Origin: Leptolyngbya sp. SIOISBB
GTDB lineage: Bacteria > Cyanobacteriota > Cyanobacteriia > Phormidesmidales > Phormidesmidaceae
DNA: 64,000 bases
Reading direction: 5' to 3'
NCBI GenBank assembly: GCA_010671905.1
Contig: JAAHII010000001.1
Coordinates: 1,550,001 to 1,614,000 of the forward strand
Position numbers and translations under genes: made by a program. Below, piece by piece: positions 25,819-35,795 of the stretch. A model generated the notes under the pieces. The model worked only from the letters and a program-made list of their open reading frames with translations, did no database searches and had not been told where the DNA came from. Numbering within the stretch: position 1 is the stretch's first letter; each line of letters starts with the position of its first letter.

Positions 25819-26013
25819 CACGGAGTCTGGATGTTTTGAAGAACGAGCACAGCATACCAATCACATGGCCCAGAAGGCTTGATCGCCAAGTTGTGAGTGC
25901 CGGCAGAGACCAACTACTGCTATTCAAGCATGGCTTAGCCGGTCACCTTAAATCAACTATTGATGCCAAGCAACGATGAGACTAAGTAGTCACCATCTAT
26001 TTGCTCATAACCC

Positions 26014-26679
26014 TTATCGAAAATAGACTGCACTACCTAAGAACAGCAAATCAACGATTAGCGTACTCAAAACCGCACCACTGAATGCCCACCAACAAAG
26101 CTGTTTGGATCGCAAAGGTAGTATTCCCACGGTGAGCAATCCTAGCGCAATTAATACGCCCTGGCTCAAACTCACTGAGTTTTGCAGGGAGGCAGCAGTC
26201 TGCCGCAGGATAACCGGTACCCAGTCAGGATCAGCAATCATGACCTGTCGCCACATTGGCAGCAGGTTATTCCAGTAGATGTAGAGATCGGTAACGGCGG
26301 TACCAAAGAGAGATCCCAAAAAGAAATAGCTCCCGACACGACTACGGCCTTGCGCGAGCAAACCAATCACAATCGGAAATCCCAAGGCCTCGATGGGTAA
26401 ATGCCACAAGGGTTCGGCGCGCAGCCATCCCCAATACAGGGAACCCGCCAGCCAAGTCCAACTAAACCCGGTAAGCAAATCTCCCCAGAGTCGAGTTGCC
26501 GGTCGAGAACTCAGGCTAATGCCTGCCAGCAACCATCCTCCAGTCATCGTGAGACTAAGCCATGGCAGCGATCGCACCAAGGGTGCTTGAAAAAACACTG
26601 GCACCACCACGAGAAAGACTGCTGCCATCCAGACTTTTGCCCTCGTAGTCAGGAGCGCTGGGGGAATCACCAAACCCAT
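26014..26679 (-). CDS. DUF3120 domain-containing membrane protein
   Basis: A 221-residue integral membrane protein with about six hydrophobic segments, matching the cyanobacterial/plastid family DUF3120 (segments SLPWLSLTMTGGWLLAGISL, GSLYWGWLRAEPLWHLPIEA, and the FFLGSLFGTAVTDLYIYW stretch with acidic and aromatic residues in the membrane). Function is unknown. ATG at 26679; no partner gene is adjacent in the same direction. Confidence 0.85.
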   Translation of the reverse strand: MGLVIPPALLTTRAKVWMAAVFLVVVPVFFQAPLVRSLPWLSLTMTGGWLLAGISLSSRPATRLWGDLLTGFSWTWLAGSLYWGWLRAEPLWHLPIEALGFPIVIGLLAQGRSRVGSYFFLGSLFGTAVTDLYIYWNNLLPMWRQVMIADPDWVPVILRQTAASLQNSVSLSQGVLIALGLLTVGILPLRSKQLCWWAFSGAVLSTLIVDLLFLGSAVYFR

Positions 26680-27023
26680 CAGTGACTGACCACTCTGGCT
26701 AGTTGATTGTGAGGGAGGGGGAAAAAGATGACAACGACTCTCTCAGGTTGTTAACTCTTCTTAACATACCATATACTTTCGTCGAAGATATCCATTGAGA
26801 GTGGGTTTCGCTGTTGTCTTTAGGGGTTAGGCAATTCCTGAGATTCCGGGTATTCTGGCTCAGAAGCAAGACTGACTACTATGGGTGCAGATCGGTTACC
26901 GTATTGACCGATTTTTATGTTTTAGGACTGTCACACCTAGCGAGCTGGGGAGGGCTCTAAGCTCCGATCGCTCATGTTCACAAGGTTGAACTGCCTGGGT
27001 CCTGATGTTTATGGATTAGTTTA
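26680..27023. other. Intergenic region between DUF3120 gene and uppP
   Basis: 344 bases between divergent genes; both promoters must lie here. A short inverted repeat GTTAA-CTCTTC-TTAAC occurs near 26750-26765. No ORF or RNA gene is seen. Confidence 0.4.
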
Positions 27024-27905
27024 ATGATGCTATTACAGCCGGTTTTATTGGTCGCTGAAGCGAGTCAATCGCTATCTCTTATACAAGCTATTGTCATTGG
27101 TATTGTGCAGGGTCTGACTGAATTTCTGCCGATTAGCAGTACAGCCCACGTCAAAATTGTGCCGGTGGTTTTAGGTTGGGGCGACCCTGGGGTAACCTTT
27201 ACGGCCATTGTGCAGTTAGGCAGCATCGTGGCTATTGTCGGCTATTTCTGGAGCGACATTCGCCAACTTTTGGTGGGCGTAAAAGCCGCGATCGTTCGCC
27301 AAGATTGGCAAGCCCCCGATTTTCGAGTCGCGATCGGAATTCTCATTGGGACCATTCCCATCGTGGTCTTAGGGCTCCTGGTCAAGTTTGGGTTGCGCGG
27401 CACTTACGAGACATTTGCTCGCAGTTCACTTGTGATTGCGATTACGTCAATCGGACTAGCGATCTTTTTGGGCATAGCGGAAATTGTGGGCACCCGTAAG
27501 CGCGGTTATGACAAAGTGAGCCAGCGCGACGGCATCGGTATGGGACTAGCCCAGGCGTTGGCACTCATCCCTGGGGTCTCCCGTTCGGGTTCCACCATCA
27601 CAGCAGGCTTGTTCATGGGCTTGAATCGAGAAACTGCTGCCCGCTTTTCCTTACTCATGGGAATTCCCGCGATTTTGATTTCTGGGTTGGCCGAAATCAA
27701 CGAGCTGTTTGAGCCCCAAGGGTCAGTTGGGGCAACGGTGGCGATCACGGGCGTCATTGCCTCGGCGATTTCCTCCTATGTCGCAATTTACTGGCTGATT
27801 CGGTTTTTGAAGGATCACACTACCTGGATCTTTGTTTTCTATCGTATTGGCTTTGGTCTCGCGATTCTCTGGGGAATTTTGTCGGGACGACTGTCAAATA
27901 TTTGA
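27024..27905 (+). CDS. uppP: Undecaprenyl-diphosphatase UppP (BacA)
   Basis: A 293-residue membrane enzyme that dephosphorylates undecaprenyl diphosphate to recycle the lipid carrier for peptidoglycan and other envelope polymers. The active-site motifs are clear: GLTEFLPISSTAH with the catalytic Glu and His/Ser region, and PGVSRSGSTITAGLFMG with the conserved Arg. About eight transmembrane helices. ATG 27024 (or 27027). The radical-SAM gene and tolC-like gene follow in the same direction at 122- and 90-base gaps. Confidence 0.93.
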   Translation: MMLLQPVLLVAEASQSLSLIQAIVIGIVQGLTEFLPISSTAHVKIVPVVLGWGDPGVTFTAIVQLGSIVAIVGYFWSDIRQLLVGVKAAIVRQDWQAPDFRVAIGILIGTIPIVVLGLLVKFGLRGTYETFARSSLVIAITSIGLAIFLGIAEIVGTRKRGYDKVSQRDGIGMGLAQALALIPGVSRSGSTITAGLFMGLNRETAARFSLLMGIPAILISGLAEINELFEPQGSVGATVAITGVIASAISSYVAIYWLIRFLKDHTTWIFVFYRIGFGLAILWGILSGRLSNI

Positions 27906-28027
27906 GGCTTACGGCATCATGAAGGATGGTGTGTGGCTGCCCAGCCTGGCCGGTTAGCTGTTTCTCAGCAGGCCGGTGATGATGCTTAGCCAGCCCGATC
28001 GATCTTTCTGTTTTGCTGCGTGCCGCT

Positions 28028-29407
28028 ATGAGTCAGTTATCTACCCGTCCAGCGGTCATAACCCGCGTGCTGCCCAACTCGATCGCTGAAGAGTTAGGAT
28101 TTGAGCCGGGCGATCGCTTGGTGCGGATCAACGGTCAAGCCCCCCGTGACTTGATTGACTACCAATTTCTCTGTGCCGATGAAGAACTGGCCCTGGAAGT
28201 TGAAGACGCCAGCGGTATCCCCCACCAGATTGACCTGGAAAAAGACTACGACGAAGACTTAGGTCTAGAGTTTGAAACAGCTTTGTTTGATGGGCTGATC
28301 CAGTGCAACAATCGCTGTCCCTTCTGCTTTATCGATCAGCAGCCCCCCGGTAAGCGGGAAACCCTCTACCTCAAAGATGATGACTACCGTCTCAGTTTTT
28401 TGTATGGCAGCTATTTGACCCTGACGAACTTGATCCCATCCGAGTGGGAGCGCATTGCTCAAATGCGCCTGTCGCCCTTGTTCGTGTCCGTCCATGCCAC
28501 AACCCCAGAAGTGCGATCGCGCCTCCTCAAGAATCCCCGGGCGGGTGAACTGCTCCAACAACTGGCTTGGTTTCAAGCACAGCGTCTGCAAATTCATGCA
28601 CAGGTGGTGGTGTGTCCTGGCATTAATGATGGCATTCACTTGGAGCGCACGCTGCGAGATTTAGCCAAATTCCATGAGGGGGAGGTGCCAGCGGTAATTT
28701 CGGCGGCGGTCGTGCCCGTCGGACTGACCCGCTTTCGTCCCCAGGAAGATGAATTGGTGCCGGTAACGCCAGAGAAAGCGCGGGAGGTCATTGATCAGGT
28801 CACCGCGCTACAGGCTGAATTCAAGCCGCAGTTTGGCACCACTTTTGCCTGGTTAGCGGATGAATGGTTCTTGATTGCGGGGCGATCGCTGCCCACTGAA
28901 GCCGACTATGAAGACTACCCCCAACTGGGCAACGGCGTGGGCTCGATTCGGCAATTTCTGACCGCCTTTGAAACAGCGGCCAATACTTTGCCCCGCCAAC
29001 TGGCATTGCCTCAGCGGTTGACTTGGGTTGTGGGTAATGCGGTTGAACAAGCCTTTCAACCCATTCTCCAGCGGCTCAACCAAGTGGAAAATCTCACCGT
29101 TGAGATGGCAGCGATGAATAGTGACTACTGGGGACAAGCAATCACAGTAACGGGGCTACTCACGGGCCACGATTTGTTGCACCACTTGAGCGATCGCCCC
29201 CTGGGAGAAGGCATTTTACTGCCCACCGTTCTCTTGAAACCGACCGACCCCGGCAATCCACAAAAATGGCTATTTTTGGACGATCACAGCGTAGAATCTA
29301 TCAGTGACGCTTTACAGGTGCCGATTTTTCCGGTAGATGGTGTTGATGGCTTGATTCAAGGTTGCCTACAAACCCTGAACCATATCTCAGTTGAGTATTG
29401 CCATTAA
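28028..29407 (+). CDS. PDZ/radical-SAM DUF512 protein, TIGR03279 family
   Basis: A 459-residue putative iron-sulfur oxidoreductase found across cyanobacteria. The N-terminus is a PDZ-like domain (ITRVLPNSIAEELGFEPGDR). It is followed by a radical-SAM-type cluster motif CNNRCPFCFIDQ (CX3CX2C), an SPLFVSVHATTPEVRSRLL segment as in SAM enzymes, and the C-terminal DUF512 domain (GTTFAWLADEWFLIAG). Substrate unknown. ATG 28028 is used rather than TTG 28013. The gene sits between uppP and an outer-membrane TolC gene. Confidence 0.87.
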   Translation: MSQLSTRPAVITRVLPNSIAEELGFEPGDRLVRINGQAPRDLIDYQFLCADEELALEVEDASGIPHQIDLEKDYDEDLGLEFETALFDGLIQCNNRCPFCFIDQQPPGKRETLYLKDDDYRLSFLYGSYLTLTNLIPSEWERIAQMRLSPLFVSVHATTPEVRSRLLKNPRAGELLQQLAWFQAQRLQIHAQVVVCPGINDGIHLERTLRDLAKFHEGEVPAVISAAVVPVGLTRFRPQEDELVPVTPEKAREVIDQVTALQAEFKPQFGTTFAWLADEWFLIAGRSLPTEADYEDYPQLGNGVGSIRQFLTAFETAANTLPRQLALPQRLTWVVGNAVEQAFQPILQRLNQVENLTVEMAAMNSDYWGQAITVTGLLTGHDLLHHLSDRPLGEGILLPTVLLKPTDPGNPQKWLFLDDHSVESISDALQVPIFPVDGVDGLIQGCLQTLNHISVEYCH

Positions 29408-29497
29408 ACTAAACCGGTTAGTACAGTATCTTTAGCAAAACACTATAAAGTTGGACAAGGTTGGACTGTGTTGTTCCCACTCAGCCTCAAGGACTCT

Positions 29498-31339
29498 ATG
29501 CAGAAAGGTATGCTGTCACCCTGGTTTATGCGTGTTCGTCTGGGACTCGCGCTTACGCTGCCCTCTATCGGCTTACTGGGCATTGTCGCTCCTGCGATCG
29601 CGGCAGAAGAGCATCGAGATATTGAGCAGGCTGCTAGTGCAGCCAGCCGGCTGCAGCGGGCTGACAAAAGTCGCCAACAATTTAGGGTAACTGGGGCTTT
29701 AGCGACCTGGTTGGCCACCAATGAATTCAACTCTGTGCCGGTTAAGTCCCCTGCAACCAGACTGGGCATTCTCACGAGTCAAGCGCTAGACGAAGCGATG
29801 CCAGACGCAGACAATACTGGTGCAGACTCGGAATCGATGTCGGAAGACGAGGCGCCGCTTGCGGATGACGTGATGCCAGTCACTGAACCGACCGAGGATG
29901 TGGCCCCGATTCCTGAGGCCTCCCCTGCAACCGATTCCAGTGACGCTGACATTCCCATTCCGGATGAGCGAGTACTGGATGATTTGCAATTTCTTGATCC
30001 AGATCCCAATCCACTGTTGATTCAAACGGAACCGGAAGAAGTCGAAATCGTCGGCACTCAACCGTTGACCCTCGAAGAGACGATAGAACTGTCTTACCGC
30101 AACAATCCCGATTTGCAGGTGGTTTTGCTGGAACTAGAACAAAGCGAAGCCGCCTTGAGAGAAGCGCAGGCGGCAAATTTCCCAACGGTGTCGGTTAACG
30201 GCACGGTCCAAGGTCAAAATACCACCGTCACGGGTGATACTGAGCTAGTCCCGTCTCCAGGCGGCGGTTTCACTTTTGAGTCCAGTTCCTCTGAGGAACT
30301 CGGGATTTCCTACTCCACCCAGTTGGACGTGGTGTATAACGTTTACTCATCGGGACGGCGAGGCGCCACGATTGCAGCGGCTGCAGAGCAAGTCCAATTG
30401 GCTCTCCTAGAAGTCGAGCGACGACGTGAAGAGTTGCGGTTAGCGACGGCCAACGAATATTACGATCTGCAAGCCGCGATCGAGTCGATTCGAATTAGTC
30501 AAGCCTTTCTGGAAGAAGCAGAACGTAACTTGCAAGATACGTCTTTGCGGGAAGAGGTCGGTGTCGGCACCCGCTTTGACGTCTTGCGAGCAGAAGTGCA
30601 AGTTGCCAATGCCCGACAAGATTTGGTGAATTCCGAGCGGGCTCGACAAGTCGCTCAGCGGGCGCTGGCTCGCCGGCTGAATGTGCCACCGTCGCTGACC
30701 ATTACTACCGTGCCAGTCGATATTGCCGGTAGTTGGCCCCTATCGTTGGAAGAGAGCATTGTCTTGGCCTATCAAAACCGGGCCGAACTCGAACAACAGC
30801 TCACTCAGCGCGATGTCAACGAACTGTTGAGACGAGTCGAATTGTCAGCCTTAGGTCCACAAGTCGACTTGTTTGCCAATTACAACATTAGCGATTTTTT
30901 CAACCAAGACGATCGCTTTAGCGATAACTACGCTTTTGGGGCTCGCGTATCTTGGACTTTGTTTGAGGGAGGGGCAGCTCAAGCCCGGGCTAGACAACGA
31001 GAACTGGACATCGAAATTGCTGAGCGGAACTTCGAAGAAACCCGTAACACCGTTCGCCTAGGGGTGGAAAGCGCTTACTACACCCTGCAGTCTAACCAGA
31101 CCAATATCGCGACGGCACGTCTTGCGGTCACTCAAGCTCAGGAAGCATTGGATCTGGCAATTCTGCGATTTGATGCGGGCGTGGGAACGCAGCTCGATAT
31201 CTTGAACGCTCAGTCAGAACTCACAAATGCTGAGGTGAATCTGGTACAGGCGATCGTCGGGTATAACCGATCGCTAGCAGAGCTAGAGCGGGCTGTGAGC
31301 AACCTGCCAGAGTCTTATTACGAAGAGATTCCCTATTAA
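29498..31339 (+). CDS. TolC-family outer-membrane efflux protein
   Basis: A 613-residue protein: signal peptide (LGLALTLPSIGLLGIVAPAI), an acidic, Pro/Ser-rich linker of roughly 120 residues, then two OEP repeats (PF02321) with LTLEETIELSYRNNPDLQVV at the start of the first and PLSLEESIVLAYQNRAEL at the second. TolC trimers form the channel for tripartite efflux and type I secretion; in cyanobacteria the homologue also exports S-layer and glycolipid cargo. ATG 29498 has AAGGA just before it; TTG 29468 is less likely. No inner-membrane pump or adaptor is adjacent. A long hairpin follows. Confidence 0.9.
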   Translation: MQKGMLSPWFMRVRLGLALTLPSIGLLGIVAPAIAAEEHRDIEQAASAASRLQRADKSRQQFRVTGALATWLATNEFNSVPVKSPATRLGILTSQALDEAMPDADNTGADSESMSEDEAPLADDVMPVTEPTEDVAPIPEASPATDSSDADIPIPDERVLDDLQFLDPDPNPLLIQTEPEEVEIVGTQPLTLEETIELSYRNNPDLQVVLLELEQSEAALREAQAANFPTVSVNGTVQGQNTTVTGDTELVPSPGGGFTFESSSSEELGISYSTQLDVVYNVYSSGRRGATIAAAAEQVQLALLEVERRREELRLATANEYYDLQAAIESIRISQAFLEEAERNLQDTSLREEVGVGTRFDVLRAEVQVANARQDLVNSERARQVAQRALARRLNVPPSLTITTVPVDIAGSWPLSLEESIVLAYQNRAELEQQLTQRDVNELLRRVELSALGPQVDLFANYNISDFFNQDDRFSDNYAFGARVSWTLFEGGAAQARARQRELDIEIAERNFEETRNTVRLGVESAYYTLQSNQTNIATARLAVTQAQEALDLAILRFDAGVGTQLDILNAQSELTNAEVNLVQAIVGYNRSLAELERAVSNLPESYYEEIPY

Positions 31340-31380
31340 TACAGTGGATTGATAACTGTACTGAACAGGTTTCCCCATCC

Positions 31381-31411
31381 GGATGAAGCCCGCTCTGAAA
31401 TCAACAGAGCG
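31381..31411. terminator. Bidirectional terminator hairpin between convergent genes
   Basis: GGATGAAGCCCGCTCTG? pairs with CAGAGCGAGCTTCATCC? over about 12 to 17 bp with one mismatch and a 7-base loop, placed between the stop codons of the TolC gene (31339) and the response regulator (31444). Only a short AT-rich tract follows, so strength is uncertain. Confidence 0.65.
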
Positions 31412-31443
31412 AGCTTCATCCATTTATATGCGTAAAGGACAAC

Positions 31444-31812
31444 TCAACGGTTACGCAAAAGCTGCTTGACCGTTTCAACCATTTCATTAGGGCGAAAGGG
31501 CTTGGCAATGTAAGCATCGGCCCCTTGCTTCATGCCCCAATAGCGATCAAATTCCTCACCTTTAGATGAGCAAATCACGACGGGAACATCCTTCGTTTTA
31601 GGATTGGTCTTGATCCAACGGGTTAATTCATAGCCGTTCATATTCGGCATGACAATATCCAGTACCACCAAGTCAGGGGGGCTGGAATCAATTTTTTGCT
31701 GTGCCTCGGCGCCATCTTTTGCCTCCAAGATGGTCATACCAGCATTCACCAGCAAGCCTGCAATCATCTCGCGCAGGGCTGAACTATCATCTACGATCAA
31801 AACTGTGCTCAT
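31444..31812 (-). CDS. Single-domain response regulator, PilH/CheY-like
   Basis: A 122-residue receiver domain with no output domain. Acidic pocket DD (IVDDSS), phosphoacceptor Asp in LVVLDIVMPNMNGYEL, the Ser/Thr switch in VVICSSKG and the conserved Lys in AYIAKPFRP are all present. The DRYWGMKQGADAYIAKPF region resembles PilH-type regulators of cyanobacterial pilus/phototaxis systems, but no pil or che gene is adjacent, so the pathway is uncertain. Confidence 0.85.
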   Translation of the reverse strand: MSTVLIVDDSSALREMIAGLLVNAGMTILEAKDGAEAQQKIDSSPPDLVVLDIVMPNMNGYELTRWIKTNPKTKDVPVVICSSKGEEFDRYWGMKQGADAYIAKPFRPNEMVETVKQLLRNR

Positions 31813-31914
31813 GCTGTTGAACTCGCTCCGGGCACTCGCTCTCAGTGTATTATGGCCAATTCCCTTCGTTCAAGAACAAGGAACTCGGGATTCCAAGGCT
31901 AGCTAAGCATAACT

Positions 31915-33132
31915 TTACGCTTCGAGACAGTCCAGTATAAGTTTGGGGGTGAGTTTGTTTTTGAACCATACGACTGTAGCGGGTACATCGGTGGTCTTGA
32001 CCCCCGCTTTTTCGAGGTTGAGGCGTTCAGAGACAGCCAAAATCAGGTTGCTGGCTTCCGCCTTGCGCACTTGGGCAAATTTTTTGCGCAGATATTCGGG
32101 TCGCCAATAGCCAACGATTTCCAGCAGATAGGTGCGACCATCGGGATGCACAAGGCGAAAATCGGGGATCATCACGCTGCCAGGAATCGGCACCAAATCG
32201 ACCTCGCGCTCTAATTGCCAAGGGGTTTTGGAGTGGGGCCAACGGTTGGCAAAGGATTCTTCGAGCATGCTGTCATAGGGCTTGCCGGGGGGATAGTGGG
32301 AGACCAGACCGCAATCGGCATCCAGGGTAAAGCGACGTTCTTTCATTTGCTGGGTGTAGCGATCGCGCATCACCAGCGTGGCGGTTAAATGCCATTTGGT
32401 GACGTGCAAAATTGCCGGAATCAGTTTTGCCATGTCCAGCCCGTAGCGGGTGCTGGGCTTGAATAAGCTCGTTGGTCCATCCACATCAATCGTGAAGCCT
32501 TGATCCGCATCGCCCTCAATGTAGGTCATGAGCCGAAACAGCTTGAGATAGCGAAACAGCAGCTTGTACTCGCCCGGATCGTTGCGATAGGCCTGCAGTT
32601 GCACCTGCGTCGCCTTATAAAAAATGCCTTGCACCTGAGACAAGTTGTAGCGGTGCAGCAGGGCTTCTGGGGTCGGGGCTTCAAACGCTGTGAGGATATG
32701 GTTTTCCTTTAGATCAGCATAGAGTCCCTGGCGAATTTCGTCGGGCACAACATCACGCTCCAACTCTTCGCTCAGTTGATTGGCGAGGGCTTGCAGATGC
32801 CGTTGGGTCGCTGCAGAACTGGGAGTCACGCGACTTGCTAAGGCAAAGGCCCGTTCTCGTAACATGGGCGGCTCTAACGGGCTAATCGGCTCAAAGGTAC
32901 TGAAGCTCGATCGCAAAATGTGAGCCAGTCCTCGCTTAATCCGATAGTCGGTATCTTCACCTTCGAGAACTTGCAGTTGTTGATTGAGTTGCCCCTGAGT
33001 CTGCCCCTGATGGGCTTGAAACAAGTTGATCAGGTTAGTGGCGATCGCGACCCATTCGGCTTTGATGGGTAAGCGCTTGGGCTGAATTGCTTCACCCCAA
33101 TATCGATGCATGAGTAAGTCTGAGGGTAGCGT
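31915..33132 (-). CDS. DUF790 family protein, putative Bax1-like nuclease, apparent ACG start
   Basis: DUF790 proteins are related to archaeal Bax1, a nuclease partner of XPB helicase. Catalytic-type residues appear in the C-terminal half (MIPDFRLVHPDGRTYLLEIV, an E-x-K-like fold start, followed by GYWRPEYLRKK). The first ATG (33111) would start at MHRYWGE, but the seven codons before it read TLPSDLL, matching the family N-terminus M-L-P-[ST]-D-L-L-M-H-R-Y except that the first codon is ACG (33130-33132). AGGAG (plus strand CTCCT 33140-33144) lies 7 bases before it. The start is therefore placed at 33132 (405 residues); a sequence error or a rare ACG start is possible. Divergent from the Sua5-like gene. 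Confidence 0.82.
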   Translation of the reverse strand, partial: TLPSDLLMHRYWGEAIQPKRLPIKAEWVAIATNLINLFQAHQGQTQGQLNQQLQVLEGEDTDYRIKRGLAHILRSSFSTFEPISPLEPPMLRERAFALASRVTPSSAATQRHLQALANQLSEELERDVVPDEIRQGLYADLKENHILTAFEAPTPEALLHRYNLSQVQGIFYKATQVQLQAYRNDPGEYKLLFRYLKLFRLMTYIEGDADQGFTIDVDGPTSLFKPSTRYGLDMAKLIPAILHVTKWHLTATLVMRDRYTQQMKERRFTLDADCGLVSHYPPGKPYDSMLEESFANRWPHSKTPWQLEREVDLVPIPGSVMIPDFRLVHPDGRTYLLEIVGYWRPEYLRKKFAQVRKAEASNLILAVSERLNLEKAGVKTTDVPATVVWFKNKLTPKLILDCLEA

Positions 33133-33139
33133 GGGTCGG

Positions 33140-33144
33140 CTCCT
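33140..33144 (-). promoter_or_regulatory. Shine-Dalgarno site that decides the DUF790 start
   Basis: AGGAG on the minus strand, 7 bases before the ACG codon at 33132. It is 28 bases from the ATG at 33111, too far to serve it, so it supports initiation at the ACG position. Confidence 0.6.
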
Positions 33145-33281
33145 GCTTTAGCGTGATTTATCAATTACCCGGTCGATCATTGAACCCAATTAGAGTCAGG
33201 CTTGGACAGCTTCAATGATGATGGGGGCAATCAGCCTTTTAAACTATGATGTGGCCCATTGTGACAGATTGTAGAGGGTGT

Positions 33282-33899
33282 ATGCCGCAGGTTGAGTTTG
33301 CCGAATTTGTAGAACAAGTGCGGACTGGCGTCGCCCTGATCAGTTTTCCGACGGACACGGTACCGGCTCTGGCTGCCCGCCCCGATCAAAGCGATCGCAT
33401 TTACGCCACCAAGGAACGCCCCGCCGACAAACCCTTAATTCTCATGGGGGCAACCTTGGCCGATCTGCTGCCCTATGTGAGTGGTACTGACGCCGACATT
33501 GCAGTCTGGCAACAGATGGCTGAACAATATTGGCCGGGAGCCTTAACCCTGGTACTGCCTGCCAGCGATCGCCTGCCGCCACAGATGAATCCGTTGCAAA
33601 CCGGAACCATTGGTATTCGCGTTCCCAATCATGCCCTGGCGCGTCATCTGTTGGCCCATACCGGCCCCCTGGCCACTACCAGCGTCAATCGCTCTGGCCA
33701 AACCGCATTGGAGGATATGGGCGATATCGCGGCACAATTTCCGGAGTTGTTATTGCTGTCTCAAGCAGCAATCGCGGAGCTCAAAACTCAATTAGGAGAA
33801 TTTTCTCAGATCGCATCTGGGATACCCTCAACAGTGATTCGCTGGCAAAGTCAAGCTTGGCAGGTATTACGTCAAGGGTCAGTGCAAATATACGAATAG
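33282..33899 (+). CDS. L-threonylcarbamoyladenylate synthase, Sua5/YciO/YrdC family
   Basis: A 205-residue YrdC-fold enzyme that makes threonylcarbamoyl-AMP from Thr, bicarbonate and ATP for the t6A modification of tRNAs decoding ANN codons. Family segments are ISFPTDTVPALAARPD, the ATP-site IYATKERPADKPLILM motif, QYWPGALTLVLPAS and TIGIRVPNHALARHLL. ATG 33282 is preferred over the ATGs at 33246 and 33249: it is preceded by GAGGGTG and starts where the family does. A weak C-terminal extension ends at IYE. Confidence 0.9.
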   Translation: MPQVEFAEFVEQVRTGVALISFPTDTVPALAARPDQSDRIYATKERPADKPLILMGATLADLLPYVSGTDADIAVWQQMAEQYWPGALTLVLPASDRLPPQMNPLQTGTIGIRVPNHALARHLLAHTGPLATTSVNRSGQTALEDMGDIAAQFPELLLLSQAAIAELKTQLGEFSQIASGIPSTVIRWQSQAWQVLRQGSVQIYE

Positions 33900-34212
33900 T
33901 TTTGAGGACAGTCGTGTTCTAAATCAGGGGCAGCGTCGGGACTGCATCGACGTATCCCCGAATGAACGATGAGACAGACAGTCAACTCATTGGCGCCCCA
34001 ACCGCTGTCAGTGTGCAAGTAAATCTGCTCCCTGTCATCAAGATTCCAAAGTTACAAAGAAACGCTCTCCAAGGCATAACTCGGAACTGGCCACAAAGGT
34101 CATGATAGGCACTGGTCGGCAAAAATGGCAGACATCAATGCCTATCATCATCAATTCAGCGATCGCCGCTATCAACCAGATGACAACTGGCCGATGGCAA
34201 AATCAAGATTAC
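33900..34212. other. Intergenic region between convergent genes
   Basis: 313 bases between the ends of the Sua5-like gene and hemF. No clear terminator, RNA or gene was recognised; a short ORF at 34125 lies mostly within hemF and has no coding-like character. Confidence 0.4.
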
Positions 34213-35259
34213 CTAAACGGCCACGTTACCGGATAACCAATCCTGGGGCTTCAGAAAGATATCGTAAAGCTGGCGCTCAGGGGTATTGGCCTCGGGGTGA
34301 TAGCTATATTCCCAACGCACCAAAGGCGGCAGAGACATCAAGATGGACTCTGTGCGGCCATTAGTTTGTAGGCCAAAGATCGTGCCGCGATCGTAGACTA
34401 GGTTGAACTCAACATAGCGCCCGCGACGATAGAGTTGGAAATCGCGCTCGCGCTCACCATACTGCTGGTTTTTATGCTGCTCGGCGATAGGCACATAGGC
34501 GGGCAAAAAGGCCTTGCCACAATCCGTCACAAAGTTGAACAAGTCTTCCCAAGTGCGCTGGGGTAGTTCGCCGACTTGCTGACTGTACTGAGCCGCCAGG
34601 CCGCTTTCATCAGGGCCACGATAAAGTTCACCACGACCGTCTTGATAGTCAAAGAAGATACCGCCAACCCCCCGAGTTTCGTCCCGGTGCTTCAGATAGA
34701 AGTATTCATCACACCAGTGCTTAAACGCTGGATAGTAGTCAGCGTGATGGCGATCGCAGGTGTCTTTCAAGGTTTGGTGAAAGTGCTTGACATCGTCCAC
34801 CTCAGGATAATAAGGCGTGAGGTCAATGCCGCCACCAAACCACCAAACTGGCCCTGCTTCGAAATAGCGATAGTTGAGGTGAACCGTGGGAATGTAGGGA
34901 TTGTGAGGATGCAGCACCATCGACGTCCCTGTGGCATAAAAACCATGGCCGGCGGCTTCGGGGCGCTGGACCAAAATGCTGGGAGGAAGTTGTTCGCCCC
35001 AGACCTCAGAGAAATTGACGCCGCCTTGTTCAAACACGCCGCCGTTTTTAATGACACGGGAGCGGCCGCCGCCCCCCTCTGGCCGCTCCCACTGATCTTG
35101 CTGAAACTTGGCCCCACCGTCGAGGGCTTCTAACCCCGAGCAGATTTCGTCTTGAATACCCTGCATAAAGGCACTGACACGATCACGAGAATCAGCAGGC
35201 GGGGGAGCCGGTGTAGTGGTCGGCGTTTGATTACGATTGGGCGCAGAAGAAGTCGTCAT
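34213..35259 (-). CDS. hemF: Oxygen-dependent coproporphyrinogen III oxidase
   Basis: A 348-residue enzyme converting coproporphyrinogen III to protoporphyrinogen IX, with O2 as oxidant, for heme and chlorophyll. Conserved features include [28 protein letters not shown] with metal-type Asp/His residues, [20 protein letters not shown], and [16 protein letters not shown]. The first about 20 residues are a low-complexity Thr/Pro-rich extension (ATG 35259); ATG further in would also be possible, but the family typically has such an N-terminus. Length is normal. Confidence 0.94.
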   Translation of the reverse strand: MTTSSAPNRNQTPTTTPAPPPADSRDRVSAFMQGIQDEICSGLEALDGGAKFQQDQWERPEGGGGRSRVIKNGGVFEQGGVNFSEVWGEQLPPSILVQRPEAAGHGFYATGTSMVLHPHNPYIPTVHLNYRYFEAGPVWWFGGGIDLTPYYPEVDDVKHFHQTLKDTCDRHHADYYPAFKHWCDEYFYLKHRDETRGVGGIFFDYQDGRGELYRGPDESGLAAQYSQQVGELPQRTWEDLFNFVTDCGKAFLPAYVPIAEQHKNQQYGERERDFQLYRRGRYVEFNLVYDRGTIFGLQTNGRTESILMSLPPLVRWEYSYHPEANTPERQLYDIFLKPQDWLSGNVAV

Positions 35260-35795
35260 AAAGTTAGCAATCCTAACCAGCAGATCGATATACGAGAAAA
35301 AACTAGCCGCTCTATGGTGGCAGCATTAGCGAACCAGAGCATCGCGGCTGCCAACACCTGATCGGGATGTCATACTGCAACAACACTCAAGCCTTGCCTG
35401 AGTAACTCAGTCGGATTGTGCGATCGCAAATCTTGCCAAGCACTCGACCAAACAACAGACAATCCCTTGACCCATCAGGCATTGAACGCTTTTTACCCTA
35501 ACTTGAATTAGGGACGGGTTCAGTGCTCTAAAACATTTCTCTACAATGAATACGCTGTCAGAATATTGAGAACCTTAAATATTTGAGACAAATTCTCCAA
35601 TAGCGTTGATTGATGTTTGACGATGTCAACACCCTAACTCGTACACAGCAGACTAGAAATTTGGTAGCCTCTAGCGTCAGATTTGTGCCCCAGGGCACTT
35701 GATCGAGTCGTTCAGTATCAAACCTCCTGCCTCCGTTAATCTCACAACTGCAGCGGCCCTCAAGCTTTAACTGCTATTCCAACTATTTGTTTGCC
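35260..35795. other. Intergenic region upstream of hemF and an SRPBCC gene
   Basis: 536 bases between divergent genes. It contains an inverted repeat CCCTAA-CTTGAA-TTAGGG (35496-35513). No ORF or RNA gene was recognised. Promoters for both genes should lie here. Confidence 0.45.
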
